Part shown: positions 51,912 to 59,998 of the stretch, piece after piece
Layout of the letters: each line of letters starts with the position of its first letter
Position numbering within the stretch: position 1 is the first letter of the stretch
DNA from: JBOHTO01 sp050733695
GTDB lineage: Bacteria; Gemmatimonadota; Gemmatimonadetes; Gemmatimonadales; Gemmatimonadaceae
DNA: 60,008 nt
Assembly: GCA_050733695.1 (NCBI GenBank)
Contig: JBOHTO010000021.1
Coordinates: 1-60,008 of the forward strand
Direction: 5' to 3'
Translations under genes and position numbers: made by a program
The notes under the pieces: generated by a model
Told to the model about the DNA's origin: nothing
The model's input: the letters and a program-made list of their open reading frames with translations, nothing else
Databases searched by the model: none

Positions 51912-53252
51912 ATGAACCCTCCCGCCGGGGAAACTCGCGCTGCCCCGAAGCTCGTCCGCGGTATGACGCTACTCGGCACCGTGGCGCTCCTGGTAGTCAA
52001 CATGGCGGGGACGTCCATCTACACCCTCCCGGCATCTCTCGCCTCGGCCGTCGGCCCTCTGGGCATCGCTGCATGGGCGCTTACCGCGGCGGGCTACCTG
52101 TTCGTCGCGCTCGTGTACGCCAGCCTCGGCGTACGCTACCCGCGCACGGGCGGCCCGTACGTGTTCGCCCGCGAGGCGTTCGGCGACTTCATCGGCTTCC
52201 AGACGGTCTGGTCGTACTGGTTCAGCGCCGTGATCGGCAACGCCGCGATCGTGACGAGTGTCGTCGCCTACGCGCAGGGGTTTTCCGCGACACTCGCTGG
52301 AAGCGCGGCGCTCAGCTTTCTCCTCGGCCAGATTCTCCTCTGGGGGCTGTGCCTTCTCAACGTCGCCGGTATACGCCAGAGTGCCCGCTTTCAGATCGGC
52401 ATAATGGTGTCGACCGTCATCCCGCTGCTCTTTCTCACCGGTATGTCGTTCACCGCGTTCGATCCCGTCAATCTCACGCCATTCGCGCCCAATGGCATTG
52501 GAGCCATCGCCGTCGGTGCCGCTCTGGTGGTGTGGGCGTATGCGGGAATCGAGTCCGCGACCGTACCGGCCGAGGAGATTCAGAGCCCGGAGCGCACGAT
52601 ACGACGGGGCACGCTGACGGGCTACGCCATCGCGACGGTGATCTTTCTCACGAGCGCTGTCGCAGTAGCCGGCGCACTCCCGAACGACGTCATCGCGTCA
52701 TCTGCCCGTCCGCTGGCGCTGGTGGTGGAGCGAACATCGGGACCCACCGCCGGACTGGTCATCAGCCTTGCCGCGATCGTCGCCGGGCTGGGCACGCTCA
52801 ACGGCTGGATACTGATGGCCGGGCGCATCCCGGTGAGTGCCGCAGCGGATGGGCTGTTCTTCCGCCGCCTCGCGACGATCCATCCGCGCTTCGGCACCCC
52901 GCACATCGCACTGCTTGCCGGCACCGCCGTGTCGAGCTGCATGCTGCTGCTCTATTTCAGCGGCACGCTGCTCGCCGTCTTCAATTTCATCGTTCTCCTC
53001 TCGGTGCTCACGACGCTGCTCCCCCACCTGTATTCGGCCGCGGCAGAGCTGATGCTCGCCCGCCGCGATCCTGCTCGATACTCGCCAGCAGAGCGCAGGC
53101 GAGCGCACTTCATTGCTCCAGTGGCGTTTGTATTCATACTGTACACGATCTACGGGGTGGGGCCGGAGGTCGCGCTCTGGGGCCTTCTCGTGGTGCTCGC
53201 CGGTACGCCCCTGTACATCTGGTTCGTGACGCGACCCCAGCCTGCGCACTGA
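51912..53252 (+). CDS. APC-superfamily amino acid permease
   Basis: 446 residues, 12 membrane helices. TM1 has GTVALLVVNMAGTSIYTLPASLA (the unwound G-x-G/S-type substrate site), TM6 GAALVVWAYAGIESATVPAEEI, and a PRTGGPYVFAREAFGDFIGF motif between TM2 and TM3; these match arginine/agmatine- and basic-amino-acid-type APC proteins. Substrate not determined. It sits between lepB and the Rieske oxygenase gene, 44 nt before the latter, so transporter and oxygenase may serve one substrate. Confidence 0.9.
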   Translation: MNPPAGETRAAPKLVRGMTLLGTVALLVVNMAGTSIYTLPASLASAVGPLGIAAWALTAAGYLFVALVYASLGVRYPRTGGPYVFAREAFGDFIGFQTVWSYWFSAVIGNAAIVTSVVAYAQGFSATLAGSAALSFLLGQILLWGLCLLNVAGIRQSARFQIGIMVSTVIPLLFLTGMSFTAFDPVNLTPFAPNGIGAIAVGAALVVWAYAGIESATVPAEEIQSPERTIRRGTLTGYAIATVIFLTSAVAVAGALPNDVIASSARPLALVVERTSGPTAGLVISLAAIVAGLGTLNGWILMAGRIPVSAAADGLFFRRLATIHPRFGTPHIALLAGTAVSSCMLLLYFSGTLLAVFNFIVLLSVLTTLLPHLYSAAAELMLARRDPARYSPAERRRAHFIAPVAFVFILYTIYGVGPEVALWGLLVVLAGTPLYIWFVTRPQPAH

Positions 53253-53296
53253 TTCGATCACCGGTTGCGGCACGACAGCCAACCACACCGCGGGAC

Positions 53297-54385
53297 ATGA
53301 TAATGGCACTTCACTTCCCTTTCGACCCGAACATCGCCGGCGCGGCCACCATCCCATCGCGTCTGTACACCGATCCCGTCTACTTCGAGCTCGAACGCGA
53401 GCGGATCTTCGGACGCACGTGGCAGCTTGCCGGGAGGCGGGAGCAGGTCTCGGCCCCGGGCGAATTCATGACGGCCGACATCGCCGGCGAGCCCGTGGTC
53501 GTCGTACGCGACGGCGAGACGCTGCGCGGCTTTCACAACGTCTGCCTGCACCGAGCGGGGCCCGTTGCGCACGGCTGCGGCAAGCGGCAGACGCTGCAGT
53601 GCCGCTACCACGGCTGGACCTACAACCTGCGGGGTGAGCTCCTCCACGCGCCCGAGATGGAGGGCGTCGAACGCTTTCATCGCGGCGATATGCATCTCGC
53701 ACCGGTACGCGTCGACTCGTGGGGACCGCTGGTCTTCGTGAATCTCGACCTCAAGGCGCCGCCCCTCGCGGAGTTCCTGGAAGACATTCCCGTGCGTGCG
53801 GGCAGTTTCGGCGCCGAGCAGATGCGCTACGTCATGCGCAAGGAGTACGTGCTGGCGTGCAACTGGAAGGTTTACGTGGACAACTACCTCGAGGGATACC
53901 ACATCCCGGTCGTACACCCGGGCCTCCACCACGAGATCGACTACGATCAGTACAGCGTGGAACCGCACCGCTACTACTCCGTGCAGCACGCCCCATTGCG
54001 CCCGGTGACAGGCGCCACGGCCGAACGGAAGTACGTTCCGGACGGCGAGGCGGAGCAGGCGCAGTACTACTGGCTCTTTCCCAACATCATGCTGAACGTC
54101 TACCTGGGGCAGTTGCAGACAAACGTCGTGCTGCCGCTCGGCCACGATCGAACGGCCGTCATATTCGAATGGTTCGCATCGAATCCGCCCACTGATCCGG
54201 CGACCGACGAGCGCTGGACGCGCCTCGTCGCGTTCAGCGATGAGATACAGGATGAGGATGTGGCGATCTGCGAGATTGTCCAGCGCAACCTGCACTCACG
54301 GGTGTACGACCGCGGGCGCTATTCGGTGAAAAGGGAACGTGGCGTGCATCACTTTCACTCCCTGCTGCACCGTTTTCTGACGTGA
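53297..54385 (+). CDS. Rieske non-heme iron oxygenase, alpha subunit
   Basis: 362 residues. Rieske cluster: Cys83-x-His85 in NVCLHRAGPV and Cys102-x2-His105 in CRYHGWTYNLRG. Mononuclear iron facial triad in DNYLEGYHIPVVHP, the usual Asp plus two His. C-terminal catalytic domain ends ERGVHHFHSLLHRFL. The overall pattern (GRTWQLAGRREQV, WTYNLRGELLHAPEMEG, YWLFPNIMLNVY) resembles choline/carnitine monooxygenase-like Rieske enzymes. A reductase partner must be elsewhere; none is in the window. ATG at 53303 is an alternative start. Confidence 0.93.
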   Translation: MIMALHFPFDPNIAGAATIPSRLYTDPVYFELERERIFGRTWQLAGRREQVSAPGEFMTADIAGEPVVVVRDGETLRGFHNVCLHRAGPVAHGCGKRQTLQCRYHGWTYNLRGELLHAPEMEGVERFHRGDMHLAPVRVDSWGPLVFVNLDLKAPPLAEFLEDIPVRAGSFGAEQMRYVMRKEYVLACNWKVYVDNYLEGYHIPVVHPGLHHEIDYDQYSVEPHRYYSVQHAPLRPVTGATAERKYVPDGEAEQAQYYWLFPNIMLNVYLGQLQTNVVLPLGHDRTAVIFEWFASNPPTDPATDERWTRLVAFSDEIQDEDVAICEIVQRNLHSRVYDRGRYSVKRERGVHHFHSLLHRFLT

Positions 54386-54534
54386 CAGCGATCCGTCAAG
54401 ACACCCATCGGACAGTGTGACCGCTCGCCTCGCGGCGACAGTCCGACTCCTGCGCCGCTGTGCGTGACCGAATGCGAATCGGCTCGTTTGTTCGATGACG
54501 GGCCACGCAGGTCCGTGCGACCGCCGGAGGACAC

Positions 54535-54981
54535 ATGAAGTACTCCACGCTATTCGTGATATCAGCGGCCGGATCGCTGTCCCTCGCGGCCTGTGTCACG
54601 CGGCCGTCGAGCGATACGACGCTCCCGGCCTCCGCCCTCACTGCGACACATGGCTCGTCGAACGTGGCGCCGCCGCGCCCGACGCAGATGCGTGATCACG
54701 GCGAGTTGCGCGGCATTGTGCGCGGCTACGATGCGCAACTCAACTTCTGCTACGAGGAAGCGCGCCGCGTCGACCCGACGCTCGCCGGCACGGCCACGGT
54801 TGTGATCACCATCGCCGGAAGCGGAAATGTGACCGATGTCACCGTGACGGAGCGCTCATGGAAGGGGGAGGGCGCGCGCGAGGCGGAGTCGTGCATTGGC
54901 TCGAAGATCCGCGCCTGGCATTTCCCGTCGTCGGAAGAGATACTCGGGACGTATGCCTTCTCCTTCAACTTCACCAGCTAG
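54535..54981 (+). CDS. AgmX/PglI C-terminal domain lipoprotein
   Basis: 148 residues. Lipobox in ISAAGSLSLAACVTRPS. From residue ~58: IVRGYDAQLNFCYEEARRVDP, LAGTATVVITIAGSGNVTDVTV, ESCIGSKIRAWHFPSSEEILG and a final FSFNF strand. The Cys pair (FCYEE, SCIGSK), the GxVxxxxxxxSG and the WxFP motif mark the TonB-like AgmX/PglI domain known from Myxococcota gliding proteins. Probably a periplasmic part of an envelope complex. CGGAGGACAC precedes the ATG. Confidence 0.85.
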   Translation: MKYSTLFVISAAGSLSLAACVTRPSSDTTLPASALTATHGSSNVAPPRPTQMRDHGELRGIVRGYDAQLNFCYEEARRVDPTLAGTATVVITIAGSGNVTDVTVTERSWKGEGAREAESCIGSKIRAWHFPSSEEILGTYAFSFNFTS

Positions 54982-55012
54982 CGCGCCAGGCGATTGACAG
55001 ATCGGACCAGGA

Positions 55013-55048
55013 TTCGGGCGCCCGGCGGGTTGAAGCTGGGCGCCCGAA
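55013..55048. terminator. Perfect 11-bp inverted repeat between genes
   Basis: TTCGGGCGCCC and GGGCGCCCGAA around a 14-nt loop, 32 nt after the AgmX-domain gene stop and 53 nt before the next ATG. No T tract follows; it could attenuate transcription or protect the upstream message. Confidence 0.6.
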
Positions 55049-55100
55049 GTCGCATTGTATGGGGTCTGCTTCAACGACCCACCGCGAACCTGGAGATCGA

Positions 55101-55706
55101 ATGTCCGAATACCGTCCCCTCATCATGCTTGCCGTAGCCCTGACAGCGCTCGCCTGCGGCAGCGATGCCGACGACACATCCGCCGACACCCTGGCTGCCG
55201 TCACGCCCGAACCCACGTGCGTCGCGGGCGATGTCGCCCTCGATCCCGGCGGTATCGGACCTCTCCGCATCGGCGAGCCGATCGCGTCGCTTCCCGCTGT
55301 GTGCGCGGTGACTGACACCACGCTCCAGATGGAGGGAATGGAGGAGACGGCCAGGGTCGTCATGCTCGGCGACAGACGGGTCATCGCCCTCACTCCCGGA
55401 GGAGGGGCGAATCCTGTGGTCACGCGCATCATCGTCGATGACAACGCAGTGCGAACGGAGCGGGGCATCGGGGTCGGGAGCACCGTCGGCGACCTCCGAA
55501 CGGCGCACGGACGCGTGTGCGCCATGATGGGCGAGGGTGCCGTGGTCGTCGTCTCGGCGGGCCTGCCCGGCATTTCGTTCGAAACGGATACGGATATCCG
55601 GCAGGTTACGAGTGGTGGCAATGTCGATGCCGACCGTATTCCCGGGACGGACGAGATCACACAGCTCTGGATACACGGCGAAGCAACGACGTGTGGCGGC
55701 TCCTGA
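55101..55706 (+). CDS. Predicted lipoprotein of unknown function
   Basis: 201 residues. Lipobox in LIMLAVALTALACGSDADD. The mature part reads GDVALDPGGIGPLRIGEPIA, CAVTDTTLQMEGMEETARV, VTRIIVDDNAVRTERGIGVG and LWIHGEATTCGG. Two short GIGxLRIGxPIxxL-like and GVGSTVGDLRTAHG segments resemble the repeated motifs of periplasmic DUF1131-type or hypothetical proteins, with a Cys-based fold (CVAG, CAV, VCAMM, TTCGG). No named family. TGGAGATCGA precedes the ATG. Followed after 43 nt by an esterase gene on the same strand. Confidence 0.6.
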   Translation: MSEYRPLIMLAVALTALACGSDADDTSADTLAAVTPEPTCVAGDVALDPGGIGPLRIGEPIASLPAVCAVTDTTLQMEGMEETARVVMLGDRRVIALTPGGGANPVVTRIIVDDNAVRTERGIGVGSTVGDLRTAHGRVCAMMGEGAVVVVSAGLPGISFETDTDIRQVTSGGNVDADRIPGTDEITQLWIHGEATTCGGS

Positions 55707-55749
55707 GCCGTCGCACGCTGCGAGCAGACACGAGCGCGATCGGAGTGCC

Positions 55750-56763
55750 GTGAGACACGGCCCACGCCTCACGTTCGCTGTGCTCGCCGCATGCGCCTGT
55801 GCCGCATCGGGCGTCCCGCCGCCTGCCGATCCCGCATTGTCCCATGAAGCGCCGCATGAAAACGGCAGCGTCCGCGCCGACAGCTTCCGGTCGCAGGCGC
55901 TCGGCACCGACAAACGCTTCCTCGTTTACCTGCCGCCGTCGTATGCAACGAACGACGGCGACCGCTATCCCGTCGCGTACTACCTGCACGGGCTCTGGGG
56001 AAGCGAGGACGACTGGGTTAGCCAGGGCCGGCTCGCTCATGTTGCAGATTCGCTGGTGCGTTCGGGCGTTGCGGAGATGATCGTTGTCATGCCCGATGGT
56101 GACGATGGCTGGTACACGACATGGAACTCCCTTGGCAACAACTCCTCCTGCAGGAGGAATCCGCCGGAGCACGAACCGGCGGAGAGCTACTGCGTGCCCT
56201 GGCCCCACTACGACGACTACATCGCACGCGATCTGGTCGCTTACGTGGATTCGAACTACCGCACGCTCGCGGGGCGCGCACACCGCGGCATCGCGGGGCT
56301 GAGCATGGGCGGGTACGGCGCAGTAACGCTGGCACTGGCGTATCCTGCGGTATTCTCCGCGGCGGCGAGCCACTCCGGCGTGCTGACACCGCTCCTCGCC
56401 GGGCCCGACGGCCAACGCGCCCGTAGCATGCAGGAGCTGCGAGTGGCGTCGGGCAATCTCTGGCCTTCGATGAAGCTCGCCTTTGGCGACGACACGGCCG
56501 GTTGGATCGCGCGCGATCCGGCGCGCCTGGCGCGGCGTCTGTCACGATCGGCAGCAGGGATGTCACCGGTGCCAGCGGCGATCTTCGTCGACGTCGGCCT
56601 CGACGACCGCTTCCTCGCGCAGAACCGGGCCTTTCGGGCCGAGCTACTGAAGCTGGGAATGCAGGTCAAGTACGCCGAGTGGCCGGGTGGGCATGGCTGG
56701 GATTACTGGCGCGCCCACGTGGACGAGAGCCTTGCGTGGCTTGCCTCGGAGATCGGGAAGTGA
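55750..56763 (+). CDS. Exported esterase (FrmB/esterase D-like alpha/beta hydrolase)
   Basis: 337 residues from GTG at 55750. Signal-like LTFAVLAACACAASGVPPP. Core: VYLPPSYATNDGDRYPVAYYLHGLWGSEDDW (in parts), MIVVMPDGDDGWYTTWNS, nucleophile in RGIAGLSMGGYGAVTLALAYP, Asp in VDVGLDDRFLAQN and His in WPGGHGWDYWRAH. This is the esterase D / S-formylglutathione-hydrolase/mycolyl-transferase-like group. With the signal peptide, the substrate is likely an extracellular or envelope ester. The pair of Cys in NSSCRRNPP and ESYCVPWP may form a disulfide. Confidence 0.9.
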   Translation: MRHGPRLTFAVLAACACAASGVPPPADPALSHEAPHENGSVRADSFRSQALGTDKRFLVYLPPSYATNDGDRYPVAYYLHGLWGSEDDWVSQGRLAHVADSLVRSGVAEMIVVMPDGDDGWYTTWNSLGNNSSCRRNPPEHEPAESYCVPWPHYDDYIARDLVAYVDSNYRTLAGRAHRGIAGLSMGGYGAVTLALAYPAVFSAAASHSGVLTPLLAGPDGQRARSMQELRVASGNLWPSMKLAFGDDTAGWIARDPARLARRLSRSAAGMSPVPAAIFVDVGLDDRFLAQNRAFRAELLKLGMQVKYAEWPGGHGWDYWRAHVDESLAWLASEIGK

Positions 56764-56764
56764 C

Positions 56765-57391
56765 GTGCCGCCCGGCGAGACCGTCGCTGGATTGCGCGGC
56801 GCGACATCGATACTGCTCTGGGGGCACATGACCCGCTTCTTTCCTCGCCAGACCGTCGCATGGAAGCTCGAAGAGCCGGCAGCGTTCCGGAAGCTGACAC
56901 TCTCGCTCCTGGAGATGGCGCTGATCACGGGCGTGGTCCTGCGCCTCTATCGGTCGGTCGTGTTCGTTCAGAGTGCGGGGAGCTGGTTGTACGTGGGCGC
57001 GGCGTTCGCGTTTGGCGCCCTCTTTCTCTTCGGCATGCTCACGCTGCATCTGGGGAACTATCCGATAAGGCAGTGGGCATGGCGCGCGCCGGCGTTTGCT
57101 GTCATCGAGGTGGCTGCGGAGATGCTCACGAGCATCGCGCTCATCGCGCTCCATCGCGAACCCCTGGGCACTGCACGAGCGGCTGCGGGCGACTGGATGG
57201 TGATGGTGCGCGGCACCCTGATCACACGCGTTGCCGGAGTGGTGCTGTTCGCACTCCTGCTCGCCGGGATCGTGCAGCTCGTGCGCTACCTCCTGCTGAG
57301 GCGCGAGAACAGGGACAGCACCGCGGCTGCGATACACGACGAGCACGAGCGGCGCTCCCGGAGCGAGATAGCCTCCCCACCCGAGCTGTAG
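56765..57391 (+). CDS. Four-helix integral membrane protein, unknown
   Basis: 208 residues from GTG at 56765, directly after the esterase stop; ATG at 56828 (MTRFFPRQTVAWKLEEP) is equally possible. Hydrophobic helices: LLEMALITGVVLRLYRSVVFV, LYVGAAFAFGALFLFGMLTLH, FAVIEVAAEMLTSIALIALH and VVLFALLLAGIVQLVRYLLLRR. Ends with a polar cytoplasmic tail. I do not recognise a family. The order with the esterase gene suggests co-expression. Confidence 0.65.
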   Translation: MPPGETVAGLRGATSILLWGHMTRFFPRQTVAWKLEEPAAFRKLTLSLLEMALITGVVLRLYRSVVFVQSAGSWLYVGAAFAFGALFLFGMLTLHLGNYPIRQWAWRAPAFAVIEVAAEMLTSIALIALHREPLGTARAAAGDWMVMVRGTLITRVAGVVLFALLLAGIVQLVRYLLLRRENRDSTAAAIHDEHERRSRSEIASPPEL

Positions 57392-57448
57392 GGAACGAGC
57401 GCAATCGTCTACCTTTCCGTGGCATGGTCACGCGCCGGAGGAATGGAA

Positions 57449-57847
57449 GTGGAGAGAAAGGACAAGCGGCTGCTGGTAGTGGGCGATCGCGTGCTCGTGA
57501 AGGTCGAGGAAGGCGAGGACCGGACGAAGGTCGGCCTCTATCTCCCACCGACCGCGGTTGACAGCCAGCAGGTTCAGGGCGGGCGTATCATCGCGACGGG
57601 TCCCGGCCTTCCCATGCCAGACCTGTCCGAACCGGCGGATGAACCGTGGCGAACGGGAACGGGATCGCGCGAAACGCGCTTTGTTCCGATGCAGGCGAGG
57701 GCCGGCGACTATGCGCTCTTTTTCCGCAAGGCGGCCGTCGAGATCACATTCGAGTCGGAGCGATACCTCGTCGTTCCACAGGCAGCCATTCTCGCGCTCG
57801 TGCGCGAGCCGCCGGTGCCCGAGGGCGAACAGGATCGCTCATGGTAA
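57449..57847 (+). CDS. GroES-like (Cpn10) protein with enlarged roof region
   Basis: 132 residues. KDKRLLVVGDRVLVKVEEGEDRTKVGLYLPPTAVDSQQVQGGRIIATGPG (in parts) matches the GroES beta-barrel start and mobile loop (GLYLPPTA vs GGIVLP). The roof that usually reads GxGRxxxNGEVxPLDVxxGD is ~25 residues longer (DLSEPADEPWRTGTGSRETR). Then GDYALFFRKAAVEITFESER and LVVPQAAILALVRE close the barrel. GGAGG is 7 nt from GTG 57449 but only 1 nt from ATG 57443, so GTG is preferred. No groEL adjacent; a variant co-chaperonin or GroES-fold protein. Confidence 0.8.
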   Translation: MERKDKRLLVVGDRVLVKVEEGEDRTKVGLYLPPTAVDSQQVQGGRIIATGPGLPMPDLSEPADEPWRTGTGSRETRFVPMQARAGDYALFFRKAAVEITFESERYLVVPQAAILALVREPPVPEGEQDRSW

Positions 57848-57877
57848 ATCGATAACCAGGAATCCAGGAGATGTCCC

Positions 57878-58312
57878 ATGTACGACGAAAGAATGGTGGC
57901 GCCAATGCGTCAGGAGCTCACCCGCCTCGGCGTCGAGGAGATGCGCACCGCAGGCGAGGTGGACTCCACGCTGAAGGACCGCACGGGAACCACGCTCGTC
58001 GTGGTCAATTCGGTGTGCGGCTGCGCCGCCCGCAACGCACGCCCGGCCGTGGCACGGGCAATCGAGCACGAGCCCAGGCCCGACCGTCTCACGACGGTTT
58101 TCGCCGGTCAGGACGGCGATGCGGTCGCCGCGGCGCGCGGCTACTTCACGGGCTATTCCCCCTCGTCGCCGCAGATTGCGCTCCTCAAGAACGGCAAGCT
58201 CGTGTTCATGCTGGAGCGGCATCAGATCGAGGGACGTTCAGCCGAAGAAATCGCGCAGGATCTCACCGGCGCCTTCGACCGCTACTGCGCCGGCGCGCCA
58301 TCACCCGCTTGA
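57878..58312 (+). CDS. brxA: Bacilliredoxin (BrxA/BrxB, YphP/YqiW family)
   Basis: 144 residues, the family length. VVVNSVCGCAARNARPAV holds the CGC redox motif that removes bacillithiol from protein Cys in bacillithiol-producing bacteria. Start MYDERMVAPMRQELTRLGVEEMRTAG (in parts) and QIALLKNGKLVFMLERHQIEGRSAEEIAQDL match the thioredoxin-like YphP fold. The presence implies a bacillithiol-like thiol in this organism, or another low-molecular thiol (inference). CAGGAGATGTCCC precedes the ATG. Symbol from family resemblance. Confidence 0.9.
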   Translation: MYDERMVAPMRQELTRLGVEEMRTAGEVDSTLKDRTGTTLVVVNSVCGCAARNARPAVARAIEHEPRPDRLTTVFAGQDGDAVAAARGYFTGYSPSSPQIALLKNGKLVFMLERHQIEGRSAEEIAQDLTGAFDRYCAGAPSPA

Positions 58313-58491
58313 TCGGGCGCGCTCTCCATCGGCAGGAGTGCAACAGGAGTCAGTGACCCCCGCGCGCGGCCGGGTCCCCACGCGTCCGGGGTCCCGGCGC
58401 CTCCGACGCTCGGCACGCGACGTGCAACCTGACCATTGATACGCGCGGGTCGATTCCCGCGCGACGGGCAGACTTCGGTTAGGAGGGACCC

Positions 58492-59124
58492 ATGGAGAGA
58501 GACGCGAACGACAATCTGGGTAATCCCGTCAGCGGGAGCGGCGACGGCAGCGACGGGACGACATCGGGGACGGGTGGCTTTGCCGCTGGCGGCGCCAGCA
58601 CGGGTGGGGAGTCCTTCGGATCGACGGGTGGAACGGCTGGCTCATACGGCACCAAGCCGGGCAGCTACGGCCAGGCATCGACCGCAGGCACCGAACGCAG
58701 CACCAGCGACAAGGCGAAGGCGAGGGCCGCCGACGCGAAGGAAAAGGCGTCGGAGAAGCTGGGACAGGCGCGCGAGAAGGCGGGCGAGCTCAAGAACTCG
58801 CTTGCGGACAAGCTCGAGGCCGGCGCCGGCAAACTGAGGCAGCGCGGCACGACGCAGCCGGGCAGCTACGCGAGTGCCTCCGCGGGCACGACGGGAGCGG
58901 CTGGGGGCGATGGCAGCATCACATTGCGCCACGAGGAGAGTAAGGTGGACAAGGTCTCCGGCTCGGTGGCTGGCGGCATGGAAAAGAGCGCCGAATGGCT
59001 GCGCAACAACGATCTCGATTCGATGAAGGCAGATGTGGAGACGAAGGTGCGGGCCAATCCGGGCAAGTCGCTCCTGGTCGCGCTGGGAGCGGGCTATCTG
59101 CTCGGCAAGATCTTCCGCAGATAG
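58492..59124 (+). CDS. YqjD/DUF883-like protein with glycine-zipper tail
   Basis: 210 residues. Residues 1-65 are Gly/Ser/Thr-rich and disordered. ~70-110 is a charged amphipathic helix (SDKAKARAADAKEKASEKLG, REKAGELKNSLADKLEAG) of the CsbD/LEA/DUF883 sort. A second helix (GSVAGGMEKSAEWLRNNDLD) is followed by NPGKSLLVALGAGYLLGKIFRR, the C-terminal membrane glycine zipper of YqjD/ElaB-type ribosome-anchoring proteins. The order with the next two genes mirrors the yqjD-yqjE-yqjK type cluster. GGAGGGACC precedes the ATG. Confidence 0.8.
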   Translation: MERDANDNLGNPVSGSGDGSDGTTSGTGGFAAGGASTGGESFGSTGGTAGSYGTKPGSYGQASTAGTERSTSDKAKARAADAKEKASEKLGQAREKAGELKNSLADKLEAGAGKLRQRGTTQPGSYASASAGTTGAAGGDGSITLRHEESKVDKVSGSVAGGMEKSAEWLRNNDLDSMKADVETKVRANPGKSLLVALGAGYLLGKIFRR

Positions 59125-59132
59125 GTGGCGTG

Positions 59133-59558
59133 ATGACGGTCGACATCGGTAACGGCCGTCGGTCTCTCGGCAAGCTCCTCGGCGATCTGGCCAATGGGAG
59201 TTCCTCGCTCGTGCGCCAGGAAGTTCGACTGGCGCGACTCGAGGTCGCGGCGCTCCTTTCCGGCGTGGCCCGAGGCGCTGCGCTGGTGGCCACGGGCGGA
59301 GTGCTCGCCGTTATGGGCGCTCTCTCCGTTCTCACCGGTCTCGTTCTGCTTGCCGGGGATCAGTGGCTGCGGGATCGGTACTGGGTCGCGGCGCTCATGC
59401 TCGCGGCCGTCGCGGCGGGACTGGCCGCCTGGTTTGCGAAGCAGGGGATCACCCTGCTCTCGCCGCACACGCTCGCACCCGATCAGACGGTCGCGACGCT
59501 CAAGGAGGACAGGGAATGGCTGAAACAACGGCTGACGTCCGGCGAGACATCGAGATGA
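59133..59558 (+). CDS. Holin-superfamily / YqjE-like (DUF1469) membrane protein
   Basis: 141 residues. SLGKLLGDLANGSSSLVRQEVRLARLEV is the conserved lead-in helix, followed by two hydrophobic pairs (ALVATGGVLAVMGALSVLTGL, YWVAALMLAAVAAGLAAWFA). This pattern is the DUF1469/holin-X-like family often next to YqjD; the phage-holin name does not imply a prophage here. AGGTGG precedes the ATG. The end overlaps the next gene by 43 nt, so the two are coupled. Confidence 0.85.
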   Translation: MTVDIGNGRRSLGKLLGDLANGSSSLVRQEVRLARLEVAALLSGVARGAALVATGGVLAVMGALSVLTGLVLLAGDQWLRDRYWVAALMLAAVAAGLAAWFAKQGITLLSPHTLAPDQTVATLKEDREWLKQRLTSGETSR

Positions 59559-59998
59559 CCCGCGAGCGGATGTCCATGACCATAGCACAGCTCGAAGAGA
59601 AGCTGAACGTCACGCAGATGGTGCGCGACCATCCTTGGCCGGCGATCGCGCTCGCACTGGGCGCAGGCTTCGCGCTGAGCGGATCGCGCGCCGATGTGAA
59701 GGCGGCTGCGGCAACGGTGGCCGCAACCCAGGGCGCCAGCGGCCGTGTCGGCTCGCTGCTCGACGATGTGGTCGCCAACCTCATCGTCGGAGTCAATCAG
59801 GCGATACACAGCCATGTCGATGGCTGGGTGTCCGAACTCAAGCAGACCATCGGCGCACCGGCAACGCCGCGCGGCGCGGGCAATGGGCCCGACGTGCCCG
59901 ACGTGCCCACCACGCAGGCGACAGCACCTCTCGCCAGTGGTATGGGCGCGGGCGGCTCCTGGGCGCCCCAGACGCCAGGCAACACCCGCGCCGACTGA
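59516..59998 (+). CDS. DUF3618-family protein
   Basis: 160 residues. DVRRDIEMTRERMSMTIAQLEEKLN is the DUF3618 signature (R-x-I-E-x-TR), followed by VRDHPWPAIALALGAGFALS, one weak membrane helix, and a helical then Pro/Thr/Gly-rich tail (ends TPGNTRAD). AAGGAGGACAGGGA precedes the ATG at 59516 inside the previous gene. DUF3618 proteins sit next to YqjE-like genes in many genomes; function unknown, probably envelope stress. Confidence 0.85.
   Translation: MAETTADVRRDIEMTRERMSMTIAQLEEKLNVTQMVRDHPWPAIALALGAGFALSGSRADVKAAAATVAATQGASGRVGSLLDDVVANLIVGVNQAIHSHVDGWVSELKQTIGAPATPRGAGNGPDVPDVPTTQATAPLASGMGAGGSWAPQTPGNTRAD

Noticed and set aside
59133..59558. Prophage holin
   Set aside because: Sits in a YqjD/YqjE-like cluster with no lysin, capsid or integrase genes nearby; the holin name is only superfamily-level.
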